From the NCBI GenBank assembly GCA_019420325.1, contig JAHZHK010000006.1:1-31968 (forward strand): a stretch of DNA of 31,968 nucleotides, read 5' to 3'. A program made the position numbers and the translations under genes. The notes beneath the pieces are model-generated. The model had not been told where the DNA came from. It saw only the letters and a program-made list of their open reading frames with translations, and ran no database searches. Shown one piece after another: positions 24,284 through 31,241 of the stretch. How positions within the stretch are numbered: position 1 is the stretch's first letter; each line of letters begins with the position of its first letter. The DNA is from Coriobacteriaceae bacterium. GTDB lineage: Bacteria > Actinomycetota > Coriobacteriia > Coriobacteriales > UMGS124.

Positions 24284-25144
24284 TTATGCGCAGTCCTCGG
24301 TGGGTTTGGGGCAGGCAATGCCTTTTTCCAACGCGCCCACCACATCAAGAGCCTCTTCAAGCCCAGCGTGCAGCACGCACACGCCATTGGGCAGCACCTC
24401 AACGCTGCTCGAGAGGGCACCCAGCGGGCTCTCCCACAAGCCGCAGGCAAACCCACGGGCGCCCTCGGCAGGCTTGAACGCCACGCGCCAGCCAAAGCCG
24501 TGCTCCATGCTGCGGCGCGCCTCGACATTGGAGGCATCGTCGGCCAAGCCCGGGTAACGCACCCACACAACGCGCGGATGATGCGCAAGGAACTGGGCGG
24601 CAACGAGAGCCCGGTCGCAACGCGCCTGCGTAACGAGGGCAAGCTGAGGCAGCATGTGTGCCAGAAGATCACGCACGCCGGACAGAATCGGCGCGGCTGC
24701 GTCCGACACGTCTGCCCCGATTGCCCTCAGGAACCGCTCGAGGGCCCCCTCGCTGCGTGAAGCCACAAAAGCAAGGCCATCAAAGGCCTCGCCGAAAAGG
24801 TCACCGAGGTCCTCCACCGCGATGTCGGCGCCCATCTGGGGCGGACGACACAGATAGGGGCCAGCGCCCTCGTTGACCACGACGCGCAAACCATCGCCAG
24901 AAGCGGGAGCCTTGAGCCAGGGGCGCAGCTCGTCGGCCTCAATGGAGCCCGTTGGCTCCACGTGCAGGGTCCTTCGCACCTCGAGCAACTCGACGCAGGT
25001 GTCCGCGTCGCAAAAAAGCGCCCTGCGCGCGGGTTCACCCGCAAGCAGGGCGCCAGTCTTGGCGTGCTCAAGTTGTGCCATGACCTGCTCGACAGCGAGA
25101 CCCTGGCTAGCGATGGTAGAGAAGTTGCGGTCAGGATGCAGCAC
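24284..25144 (-). CDS. Cys/Met-metabolism PLP-fold protein lacking the PLP lysine (apparent pseudoenzyme)
   Basis: A 286-residue protein that aligns by eye with O-acetylhomoserine sulfhydrylase and cystathionine synthase over its second half. PYLCRPPQMGADIAVEDLGD matches PYLCRPxxxGADIVVHSxTK; FLAHHPRVVWVRYPGL matches FLxxHPxVxWVxYPGL; VCVLHAGLEEALDVVGALE matches the family's closing xRxSxGLExxxDLIxDLE. At the PLP lysine position (last residue of HSxTK) there is Asp, and the VxDNT Asp before it is also missing. The family is ~380-430 residues, so much of the PLP domain is gone. The start is GTG 25144 (AGG 7 nt upstream) or TTG 25150. It follows divIVA by 15 bp. Homology is inferred without a search; no catalysis of the family type is expected. 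Confidence 0.6.
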   Translation of the reverse strand: MLHPDRNFSTIASQGLAVEQVMAQLEHAKTGALLAGEPARRALFCDADTCVELLEVRRTLHVEPTGSIEADELRPWLKAPASGDGLRVVVNEGAGPYLCRPPQMGADIAVEDLGDLFGEAFDGLAFVASRSEGALERFLRAIGADVSDAAAPILSGVRDLLAHMLPQLALVTQARCDRALVAAQFLAHHPRVVWVRYPGLADDASNVEARRSMEHGFGWRVAFKPAEGARGFACGLWESPLGALSSSVEVLPNGVCVLHAGLEEALDVVGALEKGIACPKPTEDCA

Positions 25145-25159
25145 TGCCAAACCTAACGA

Positions 25160-25852
25160 TTAATCCAGGTCGTCGATGGCGGCCTGCACCTGGGTGCCAT
25201 AGGGGTTGACGGCGGCCTGCAGCTGCGTGGCAGCAGCGCTGGGGGCGGCGGCAACAGCCTCGGAACCCGAGGGGGCAGACGTAATCAGCGGGAAGTTGGC
25301 CGAAGCAGCATCGGAGAACTTCTGAATAAGGGCGAGGTACTCGGTGCGGAAGTTCTCGCGGGAAACCTTGAGACGCTCGATCTCGTCGAGCTCGGTCTGC
25401 TTCTCGTCGAGAGCCTGGCGGATGACCTTGCGGGCCTGGTTGTCGGCGTCGAGACGAATGCGCTCGGCGTTGGACTTGGCCTCGGCAACGATGCGGTCGG
25501 CGGTCTGCTGGGCAACGATGAGGGCGGCGGAGAGCTGCTCCTCGGTGGCGCTGTAGATGTTGGGCTTGCCGTTGTTGGCGGGAGCGGCGGGAGCTGCAGC
25601 GGGAGCGGCGGCGCGGGCGTCGGCCACAGCCTTGTCAGCCTCGGCGCGAACCTTCTCAATCTCGCCCTGGAGCTCGCCATTCTTGGCCTCGGCGGCGGTC
25701 AGGCGGTTCTTGAGGTCTGCAATCTTGCGCAGCATCGCGTCGATGTCGCGGCTGATCTGCTCGAGGAACTCGTCGACCTCGCTGGGCTCGTATCCACGGC
25801 GCTTGGCCTCGGAGAACGTCTTCTGCTGAATCTCGGCGGGAGTGATAGGCAT
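25160..25852 (-). CDS. divIVA: DivIVA / Wag31-type polar scaffold protein
   Basis: Cytoplasmic coiled-coil protein that binds curved membrane at poles and septa and directs growth or division proteins. 230 residues. The N-terminal lipid-binding domain is clear: ITPAEIQQKTFSEAKRRGYE with PSEVDEFLEQI. It is followed by a coiled coil (~35-75), an Ala/Pro linker (~80-95), a second long coiled coil (~100-175) and a low-complexity C-terminus. ATG 25852 has GGAAAGG 7 nt upstream. It closes the conserved ftsZ-pgeF-yggS-sepF-yggT-divIVA run; a 66-bp gap separates it from yggT. Confidence 0.94.
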   Translation of the reverse strand: MPITPAEIQQKTFSEAKRRGYEPSEVDEFLEQISRDIDAMLRKIADLKNRLTAAEAKNGELQGEIEKVRAEADKAVADARAAAPAAAPAAPANNGKPNIYSATEEQLSAALIVAQQTADRIVAEAKSNAERIRLDADNQARKVIRQALDEKQTELDEIERLKVSRENFRTEYLALIQKFSDAASANFPLITSAPSGSEAVAAAPSAAATQLQAAVNPYGTQVQAAIDDLD

Positions 25853-25918
25853 GGTAAGACCTTTCCTTCGTGCATTGCAGCCTCACGGCATCAGCCGAAG
25901 GCATCGGTAAACGGATGG

Positions 25919-26173
25919 CTAAAGTATAGCCAGAATCAGGCTCTCGGCGAGCTGCAGAACGATAATCGCAACCACAGGCGAAAAATCAATCATGCCCAGG
26001 GGCGGGATGATGCGCCTGAAGAGGCCTAGATACGGCTCAGAGATGGAAGCAAGCACCGAACGGATGTCCTCGACCCACTTGGACGCGCCGTAGGGAATCC
26101 AGCTCATGAGCACATAGACGAGCAGGATGACGGAGTAGATGCGGAAGAGCTGGGCAATGGCAATAGAAAGCAT
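25919..26173 (-). CDS. yggT: YggT-family membrane protein
   Basis: An 84-residue membrane protein with two hydrophobic helices (about 4-25 and 62-83) separated by a loop with SWIPYG and SEPYLGLFRRIIPP, the family signature. YggT/YlmG proteins accompany division genes and are thought to affect membrane or nucleoid organisation; the mechanism is unknown. ATG 26173 has GAGG 6 nt upstream and begins 3 bp after the sepF stop, so the pair is probably coupled. Confidence 0.92.
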   Translation of the reverse strand: MLSIAIAQLFRIYSVILLVYVLMSWIPYGASKWVEDIRSVLASISEPYLGLFRRIIPPLGMIDFSPVVAIIVLQLAESLILAIL

Positions 26174-26176
26174 CGG

Positions 26177-27130
26177 CTACCTCATCAGGCCCTGGCGCTT
26201 GAGGTCGGCCATGGTGACGTCGGAGACCTTCACGCCCTTGGGACAGACGGCGAAAAGCTTCTGCCCAAGCTCCTCGATCGTGGCGCCGCTGGCACAGCAC
26301 ACACCGAACGTGAAGTCGAGGATGCGCTGGCAGGTGGCGTCCGAAGAGCTGCGCATTGCGAGCACCACAGGGCGATGGTCGCCCAGCAGCACCTCGGCGA
26401 CACGACGGACGTCGTCGTAGCCGCGCGTGCGCACGATAACGGCATCGCTGGAAAACGTCGGTGGCTCGGCCACATGCGCGCTCGCTGCGGCCGGAGCGGG
26501 CGCAGGAGCAGACACAGCGGCGGGCTTGGCGGGAGCCGCGGGGCGAGGCTCTGCGGCAGCCGACCTGGCAGCGGGCACAGCAGGCTCCTGCATGGGAACC
26601 GGACGCTTGGACGGCGCAGGGGCAGGAGCGGGTGCAGGCTGGGGAGCGGGGCGAGCTGCCGCGTCGGCGGCAACACGCTCGCGCAGGCGCTCGGCGTAAG
26701 ACTTCTGGGGAGCGCCTGCGCCCGCAGCGCTGCGTGCGGGGCGAGCATCGCCGCGCGGCATCACCTGGACGCCCTCGTCGTCGATGGGCCTCCGTGGAGC
26801 AGGAGCGTCACCGGCAGGCTTGGCTGCAGCGCGACCAGCCGCGGAACCCTCGATGACGCGGAAGCCGCCCTCCGAGCGGGTGCTTCCCGCCGCGCGCACG
26901 ACCGACCAGTCGGCGCGACCCTCACCTGCATGTTCCTGCACAAAGGCATCTGCCTCAGCATGAGGATCGGGGTCGGGGTATGCGGGCAAGAAGGCGCCCG
27001 TGTTGTCCATGAGCTGAAAGTCGCTGACGCCCTCAGGCCAGCTACCCTCGCGAAGGCCGCGCTGAAACTCCTGCTCAACAGCCTGCTCGTTGTTCTTCTT
27101 ATGGGACTTGAAGTTATCTAGAAAGCTCAT
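26177..27130 (-). CDS. sepF: Cell division protein SepF
   Basis: Membrane-binding partner of FtsZ that tethers and bundles Z-ring filaments; in actinobacteria, which lack FtsA, it is the main anchor. 317 residues, well above the ~150-240 common for SepF. The C-terminal SepF domain spans ~225-317 (DAVIVRTRGYDDVRRVAEVL, VVLAMRS, RILDFTFGVC). An N-terminal amphipathic start (MSFLDNFKSHKK) is probably the membrane helix. The middle (~100-220) is a long Ala/Pro/Arg-rich disordered linker. ATG 27130 overlaps the yggS stop (ATGA), so translation is coupled. Confidence 0.93.
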   Translation of the reverse strand: MSFLDNFKSHKKNNEQAVEQEFQRGLREGSWPEGVSDFQLMDNTGAFLPAYPDPDPHAEADAFVQEHAGEGRADWSVVRAAGSTRSEGGFRVIEGSAAGRAAAKPAGDAPAPRRPIDDEGVQVMPRGDARPARSAAGAGAPQKSYAERLRERVAADAAARPAPQPAPAPAPAPSKRPVPMQEPAVPAARSAAAEPRPAAPAKPAAVSAPAPAPAAASAHVAEPPTFSSDAVIVRTRGYDDVRRVAEVLLGDHRPVVLAMRSSSDATCQRILDFTFGVCCASGATIEELGQKLFAVCPKGVKVSDVTMADLKRQGLMR

Positions 27131-27882
27131 ATATGCAGCCTCTCTTCGATGGAAAACGTCGGATCGAAGGCAACTCTACCAAGTCGGACTATCGTAGCAC
27201 CCTGACGAATGCCCGCCTCGAAGTCCTCGCTCATGCCCATAGAAAGGACTTGCAGGCTCGCCTGCGGATACGCCTGGGCCAGCTCGTCACGGAGCTTGCG
27301 CAGACCCTCGAAGGTGTGTTCGGCAACGCACATGTCGCCTTGCGGCGCCATGGTCATCAAGCCGCGCACGTCGATTCCCCCAAGCTCCTGGGCCATTTCG
27401 AACATGGCTTTGAGCTCGTCGGGAGCCATGCCCTGCTTGGACTCCTCGCCCGAGACGTTTGCCTCAAGCAGCACCGGCTGCACGATGCCGGCAACCACGG
27501 CGCGCTTCGAGACGGCCTCGGCAAGCTTGGCCGACGAGATGGAGTGCACCAGACACGGACGGGCCGCCAGAACATGGTTAATCTTGTTCTCCTGGAGGTT
27601 GCCGATCATGTGCCAGCGCACGCCCTCGAACGCCGGATCGCCTGCAATGAGCGCGAGTTTGCGTTCGAGCTCCTGCGGGCGGTTTTCGGCAAAGTCAGTG
27701 TACCCAGCAGCGCGTGCTGCAGCCACCTGCGGCACGTCGACCGTCTTGCTCACCGCACAGACAACAACATCTTCAGGTTTGCGGCCAGAAGCCTCGCATG
27801 CACGCTCCACAAGCTCTGCGATTTGAGCGCGGCGCTGCCGCAGCTGGGCGACATACGGCCCGTCGAATTCGATAGAAGACAT
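27127..27882 (-). CDS. yggS: YggS/PROSC-family pyridoxal-phosphate homeostasis protein
   Basis: Cytoplasmic PLP-binding protein that keeps free PLP and amino-acid pools balanced; it has no known catalytic activity. 251 residues. Seen: VCAVSKTV with PLP lysine K46, FAENRPQEL, WHMIGNLQENKIN (the IGxLQxNK signature), MGMSEDFEAGIRQGATIVRLG with phosphate-binding residues near the C-terminus. ATG 27882 has GGGGAGG 6 nt upstream, 12 bp after the pgeF stop. It sits between pgeF and sepF as in most Gram-positive division clusters. Confidence 0.95.
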   Translation of the reverse strand: MSSIEFDGPYVAQLRQRRAQIAELVERACEASGRKPEDVVVCAVSKTVDVPQVAAARAAGYTDFAENRPQELERKLALIAGDPAFEGVRWHMIGNLQENKINHVLAARPCLVHSISSAKLAEAVSKRAVVAGIVQPVLLEANVSGEESKQGMAPDELKAMFEMAQELGGIDVRGLMTMAPQGDMCVAEHTFEGLRKLRDELAQAYPQASLQVLSMGMSEDFEAGIRQGATIVRLGRVAFDPTFSIEERLHI

Positions 27883-27894
27883 CTACAACCTCCC

Positions 27895-28695
27895 CTAAGC
27901 TCTCATGAAGGCAACGGCGGCGTGACGGCCGGTCTTGCCATTCTCAGCACGATGAGAGAAGAACCTATCGGTAAGCTTGGCAGTGCACAGCTGCGTGTCA
28001 CTCACCAATTCGGGTGCCACCCCGGCCTCCTCCAGGCTCGCGCGCACACAGGCCGACATGTCGAGATGGCGCGGACCCCAGCAGGCGATGTCCCCAAAAC
28101 GCCGCGCGAACGTATCGAGCAGCTCCTGGGAGACCTCGTAGGACTCCCCTGAGATATGCGGGCCAATGAAGGCCTGCACGTCCGAGGTGTCGCAGCTGCA
28201 GGCCTGGGCCAGCGCGCGAGCGGTCTTGCCTGCGATGCCGACAAGCGTCCCACGCCAGCCGGAGTGCGCCACAGCGAAGCCGCCGGGAGCCACGAGCACG
28301 ACAGGCGTGCAATCGGCAAAGAGCAGCATGACCGCCTGGTTGGGAACCGTGCACACCACAGCGTCGGCCCCCGCCTCAAGGCAAGCCGGACGTTCGCCCG
28401 CACTCGTGATGAGCGCGACCTCGTCGCCGTGCACCTGGTTCGGCACGACGAGCGTGTCGGCCAGCTCGGGTGCCCCAAGCGCCTCCGTGACGCGCCTACG
28501 GTTTTCCGCGACGCAGGCAGGGTCGTCGCCACCCTTCGTACCCAGGTTCAAACTGGCGAAAGGTGGGTGCGACATGCCGCCCGTACGTTCCGTGAAACAA
28601 AACGTGACCCCGCCCGGCACTGCGCTGCAGGTACCGAGAAGGGCCACGCCGTCGTCTACGAAACGCTTGATGTGAATGCGTTCGTTGGCTGTCAA
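27895..28695 (-). CDS. pgeF: Peptidoglycan editing factor PgeF (laccase-domain, YlmD/YfiH)
   Basis: Zinc-dependent protein of the multicopper-polyphenol-oxidase-like fold; in Escherichia coli it removes wrongly inserted L-Ser from UDP-MurNAc precursors. 266 residues. Ligands visible: QVHGD (H89), FADCTP (C129) and AHSGWRG (H144). SLNLG and the FFSHR segment near the C-terminus are also typical. The frame begins with TTG 28695, with AGGCGG 8 nt upstream; no ATG or GTG fits better. It lies 20 bp after ftsZ. Confidence 0.92.
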   Translation of the reverse strand: MTANERIHIKRFVDDGVALLGTCSAVPGGVTFCFTERTGGMSHPPFASLNLGTKGGDDPACVAENRRRVTEALGAPELADTLVVPNQVHGDEVALITSAGERPACLEAGADAVVCTVPNQAVMLLFADCTPVVLVAPGGFAVAHSGWRGTLVGIAGKTARALAQACSCDTSDVQAFIGPHISGESYEVSQELLDTFARRFGDIACWGPRHLDMSACVRASLEEAGVAPELVSDTQLCTAKLTDRFFSHRAENGKTGRHAAVAFMRA

Positions 28696-28715
28696 GCGAA
28701 GTGCCGCCTGTTCTC

Positions 28716-29840
28716 CTAGAACCTGCTGCGCTTCAGGAAGTCCGGAATGTCGAACTCAGAAGAGGGGGCCTGCGTCGAAGGAGCGGAAGGACGCGAGGAG
28801 CCGCCGGCAGGCGTGCTGTTGAGGAAGCTGGGGCGACGATCGGCGCCCAGGTCGAGCTTGGACTGACCGGAGGCCTTGGTGTCGCCGCCGAAGCCCGTGG
28901 CGATGACGGTGACGCGCACGGTGTCGCCCAGGTTCTCGTCGATGACAGTACCGAAGATGAGGTTGACGTCTTGGCTCACGGCGTCGCTCACGATGCCAGC
29001 AGCCTCGTTGACCTCGAAGAGGCCCAGGTTGGAGCCACCGGCGATGGAGAGCAGCACGCGATCGGCGCCGTCGATGGCGCTCTCGAGCAGCGGGCTGGAG
29101 ATGGCCTGGTTGGCAGCGTCGGCGGCACGGTTGTCGCCCGAGCCAACGCCGATGCCCATCATGGCGGTGCCGGCGTCGCTCATGATGGTGCGCACGTCAG
29201 CGAAGTCGAGGTTGATGAGACCAGGGACGGTGATGAGGTCGGTGATGCCCTGGATGCCCTGACGAAGCACCTCGTCGGCCATGGTGAAGGCATCGAGGAA
29301 AGAGACCTTCTTGTCGGCGACGTCGAGCAGGCGATCGTTGGGGATGGTGATGAGGGTGTCGACGTTGGCGCCGAGCTCCTCGATGCCGCTCAGGGCGTTG
29401 CGACGACGGACCGCACCCTCAAAGGTGAAAGGCTTCGTGACGACACCCACGGTCAGGGCGCCCACGTCGTTGCGGGCAATGTCGGCCACGACGGGAGCAG
29501 CGCCCGTACCCGTGCCGCCGCCCTCGCCGGCGGTGACGAAGACCATGTCGGCGCCCTCGAGGGCAGCCTTGATCTGATCGCGAGACTCCTCGGCGGCGTC
29601 GCGGCCGACCTCGGGCTTGGCGCCAGCGCCCAGGCCCTTGGTGAGGTCGGTGCCGATGTGCACCTTCGTCTCGGCGTCGGAGTTGAGGAGAGCCTGGGCG
29701 TCGGTGTTGACGGTCACGAACTCAACACCCTGCACACCGGAGGCAATCATACGGTTCACGGCGTTGCAACCGCCACCGCCCACGCCAACGACCTTGATTA
29801 CCGCCATATAGTTGTTGGTGGCGTCGCCCTGTCCGTACAT
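28716..29840 (-). CDS. ftsZ: Cell division protein FtsZ
   Basis: Tubulin-like GTPase that forms the cytokinetic ring. 374 residues. Seen: IKVVGVGGGGCNAVNRM (nucleotide loop T1), the tubulin signature GGGTGTGAAP (about 106-116), PNDRLL, and the synergy-loop region near VPGLINLDFADV with the catalytic Asp. A short variable linker rich in Ser/Pro is followed by the conserved C-terminal peptide FDIPDFLKRSRF, which binds SepF-type partners. ATG 29840 was chosen because GGAGG lies 5 nt upstream; ATG 29852 has no ribosome site. A promoter and a leader hairpin precede the gene, so it can be expressed apart from ftsQ. Confidence 0.97.
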   Translation of the reverse strand: MYGQGDATNNYMAVIKVVGVGGGGCNAVNRMIASGVQGVEFVTVNTDAQALLNSDAETKVHIGTDLTKGLGAGAKPEVGRDAAEESRDQIKAALEGADMVFVTAGEGGGTGTGAAPVVADIARNDVGALTVGVVTKPFTFEGAVRRRNALSGIEELGANVDTLITIPNDRLLDVADKKVSFLDAFTMADEVLRQGIQGITDLITVPGLINLDFADVRTIMSDAGTAMMGIGVGSGDNRAADAANQAISSPLLESAIDGADRVLLSIAGGSNLGLFEVNEAAGIVSDAVSQDVNLIFGTVIDENLGDTVRVTVIATGFGGDTKASGQSKLDLGADRRPSFLNSTPAGGSSRPSAPSTQAPSSEFDIPDFLKRSRF

Positions 29841-29862
29841 CCTGACCTCCATAGTCTTTGTA

Positions 29863-29887
29863 AACTGTAATGCTCGACTTTACAGTT
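29863..29887. promoter_or_regulatory. Hairpin in the ftsZ leader
   Basis: AACTGTAA (29863-29870) and TTACAGTT (29880-29887) form a perfect 8-bp inverted repeat with a 9-nt spacer, 22 bp before the ftsZ start. It lies downstream of the ftsZ promoter, so it would be transcribed. It could be an operator or an mRNA structure; the AT-rich stem and lack of a T-run argue against a terminator. Confidence 0.45.
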
Positions 29888-29908
29888 AGATAGCTCGCAT
29901 ATCATTTT

Positions 29909-29937
29909 ATAATCGCACGCACACCCTAGACTGTCAA
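29909..29937 (-). promoter_or_regulatory. Promoter of ftsZ
   Basis: Minus-strand TTGACA (-35, 29932-29937), 17-bp spacer and GATTAT (-10, 29909-29914). An overlapping TATAAA with a 20-bp spacer is less likely. It sits in the 150-bp gap between ftsQ and ftsZ, about 70 bp before the ftsZ start. Confidence 0.65.
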
Positions 29938-29990
29938 TGAAGGCCTTGACCTTCTTGGCATTGCCCCAGGTAGCGCACGAGAGAAACACA

Positions 29991-31241
29991 CTAGCCTAAA
30001 TCAACCCACGTCTCGTTGCCTGACTCGTCCACCTTATAGTACCCGTGTACGAGGTTACCATCTTCGTAGTAATAGTTAACCCACGTTTCACCATCGGACA
30101 AATAGTAGCCTCCATTGTACGCCGCGTCCGAGGGCACGTCGGAGTCGCTCGTCGCCGTGGATCCATCGGTTGCGGCATCGGCAGAAGACGTAGCAGTGTC
30201 GGGCGTAGTCGCGCTGCCCGCCTGTGCCTGGTAGGGCAGGGCATCGGCCGAGGCGGTCGTACCGTCTTGGGTGGCAGTGCCCTCCGTGAGGCCGCGGTAG
30301 GTGGGATTTGCGGGCGTACGAACGTTGATATAGCTTATCTGGCCCTGGAACTTGTCGAGGATTCCCAGCACCGTCTGCTCCTTGAGTGCGATGTCGTCCG
30401 GTGCGCCCAGCGACACCTTGATGCCATTTGAGAGCACGACGGCGATGGACTCCTTGCTCGTGGCGCAGGCGCTCACAATCTGGTCGCTCAAGGCCGACGA
30501 GAATCCCTCAACGTACTGGATGAGACCGAGAAGCCCCGCGTCGGTGCACTTGTCGCCTGCCTGCGGAGAAAGCGCCGCAGACACCTCGCTCACGTACACC
30601 ACACCGGCCTGGGCCGCCGCGTCCTTGGCTTGGACGTCATAGGCCTGCACGCCATTGTCGGCCGTGACGACGGAAAGCTCCACGGGCTCAAGCCATATGC
30701 CGTCCGTCGAAAGCTTCCAGGCGCTTTGCCCGTTTGAGAGCATGACAATTGCGGCGACACTGCGCTCCTCCACCTCGACGGTAAGCGTGTCGGGAAGGTT
30801 GCGCGTCAGGCGCACCGACTTAATCCAGGGATTTGCAAGCAGGCGCTTCTCAACACCGCTCTCGTCGAACCCGAAGAGCGTGGAGCCGGCTGGGATGGCG
30901 GCAAGCTCGCTCACCTGGGCGCTGCTCACCTGCACGGTGGGCATGACGACGATGCGCCTGATCTGGAAGAGGGGCGACCACACGCACACCACGTAGGCAA
31001 GGAAGAGCGCGGCTATTGTGACGATGGAGAGCACGAAGATGCTCTTGCGCCTGTCAAACGACTTGCCCCCCGAGCCGCCCGCACGACCGCGCGTGCCGGG
31101 GCGAGACGCTTCTCGCGCAGCCGAAGAGGCGCCGCCCCGTTGCGGCCGGCGAGATGAGGCGCCTTCTCGAGGAGTTCGGTCGCGCTGTGGCTCACGCGGG
31201 GAAGCCAAGGAACTTGACCTCGGGTCTGAGTTCGACGCCAT
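29991..31241 (-). CDS. ftsQ: FtsQ/DivIB-type division protein with extra C-terminal tail
   Basis: Bitopic divisome protein linking cytoplasmic and outer parts of the division machine. 416 residues. Order: a basic, Ser/Arg-rich cytoplasmic tail (1-65); one membrane helix (67-88); POTRA domain (93-160) with FQIRRIVV, NPWIKSVRLTRNLPDTLTVEVEER; then the beta domain with GIWLEP and IAVVLSNGIKVSLGAPDDI. A Ser/Thr/Ala-rich linker (311-373) leads to an aromatic tail (374-416: GGYYLSDGETWVNYYYEDG, then GNETWV) not usual in FtsQ. ATG 31241 lies inside the end of murB, giving a 50-bp overlap; AGGAGG is 12 nt upstream, a long spacer. ftsZ follows with no ftsA between. Confidence 0.9.
   Translation of the reverse strand: MASNSDPRSSSLASPREPQRDRTPREGASSRRPQRGGASSAAREASRPGTRGRAGGSGGKSFDRRKSIFVLSIVTIAALFLAYVVCVWSPLFQIRRIVVMPTVQVSSAQVSELAAIPAGSTLFGFDESGVEKRLLANPWIKSVRLTRNLPDTLTVEVEERSVAAIVMLSNGQSAWKLSTDGIWLEPVELSVVTADNGVQAYDVQAKDAAAQAGVVYVSEVSAALSPQAGDKCTDAGLLGLIQYVEGFSSALSDQIVSACATSKESIAVVLSNGIKVSLGAPDDIALKEQTVLGILDKFQGQISYINVRTPANPTYRGLTEGTATQDGTTASADALPYQAQAGSATTPDTATSSADAATDGSTATSDSDVPSDAAYNGGYYLSDGETWVNYYYEDGNLVHGYYKVDESGNETWVDLG

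Noticed and set aside
24232..24672. 147-codon upstream extension of the lipoprotein frame
   Set aside because: It overlaps the PLP-fold gene on the same strand in another frame, and the lipoprotein signal begins at ATG 24231 with a strong ribosome site.
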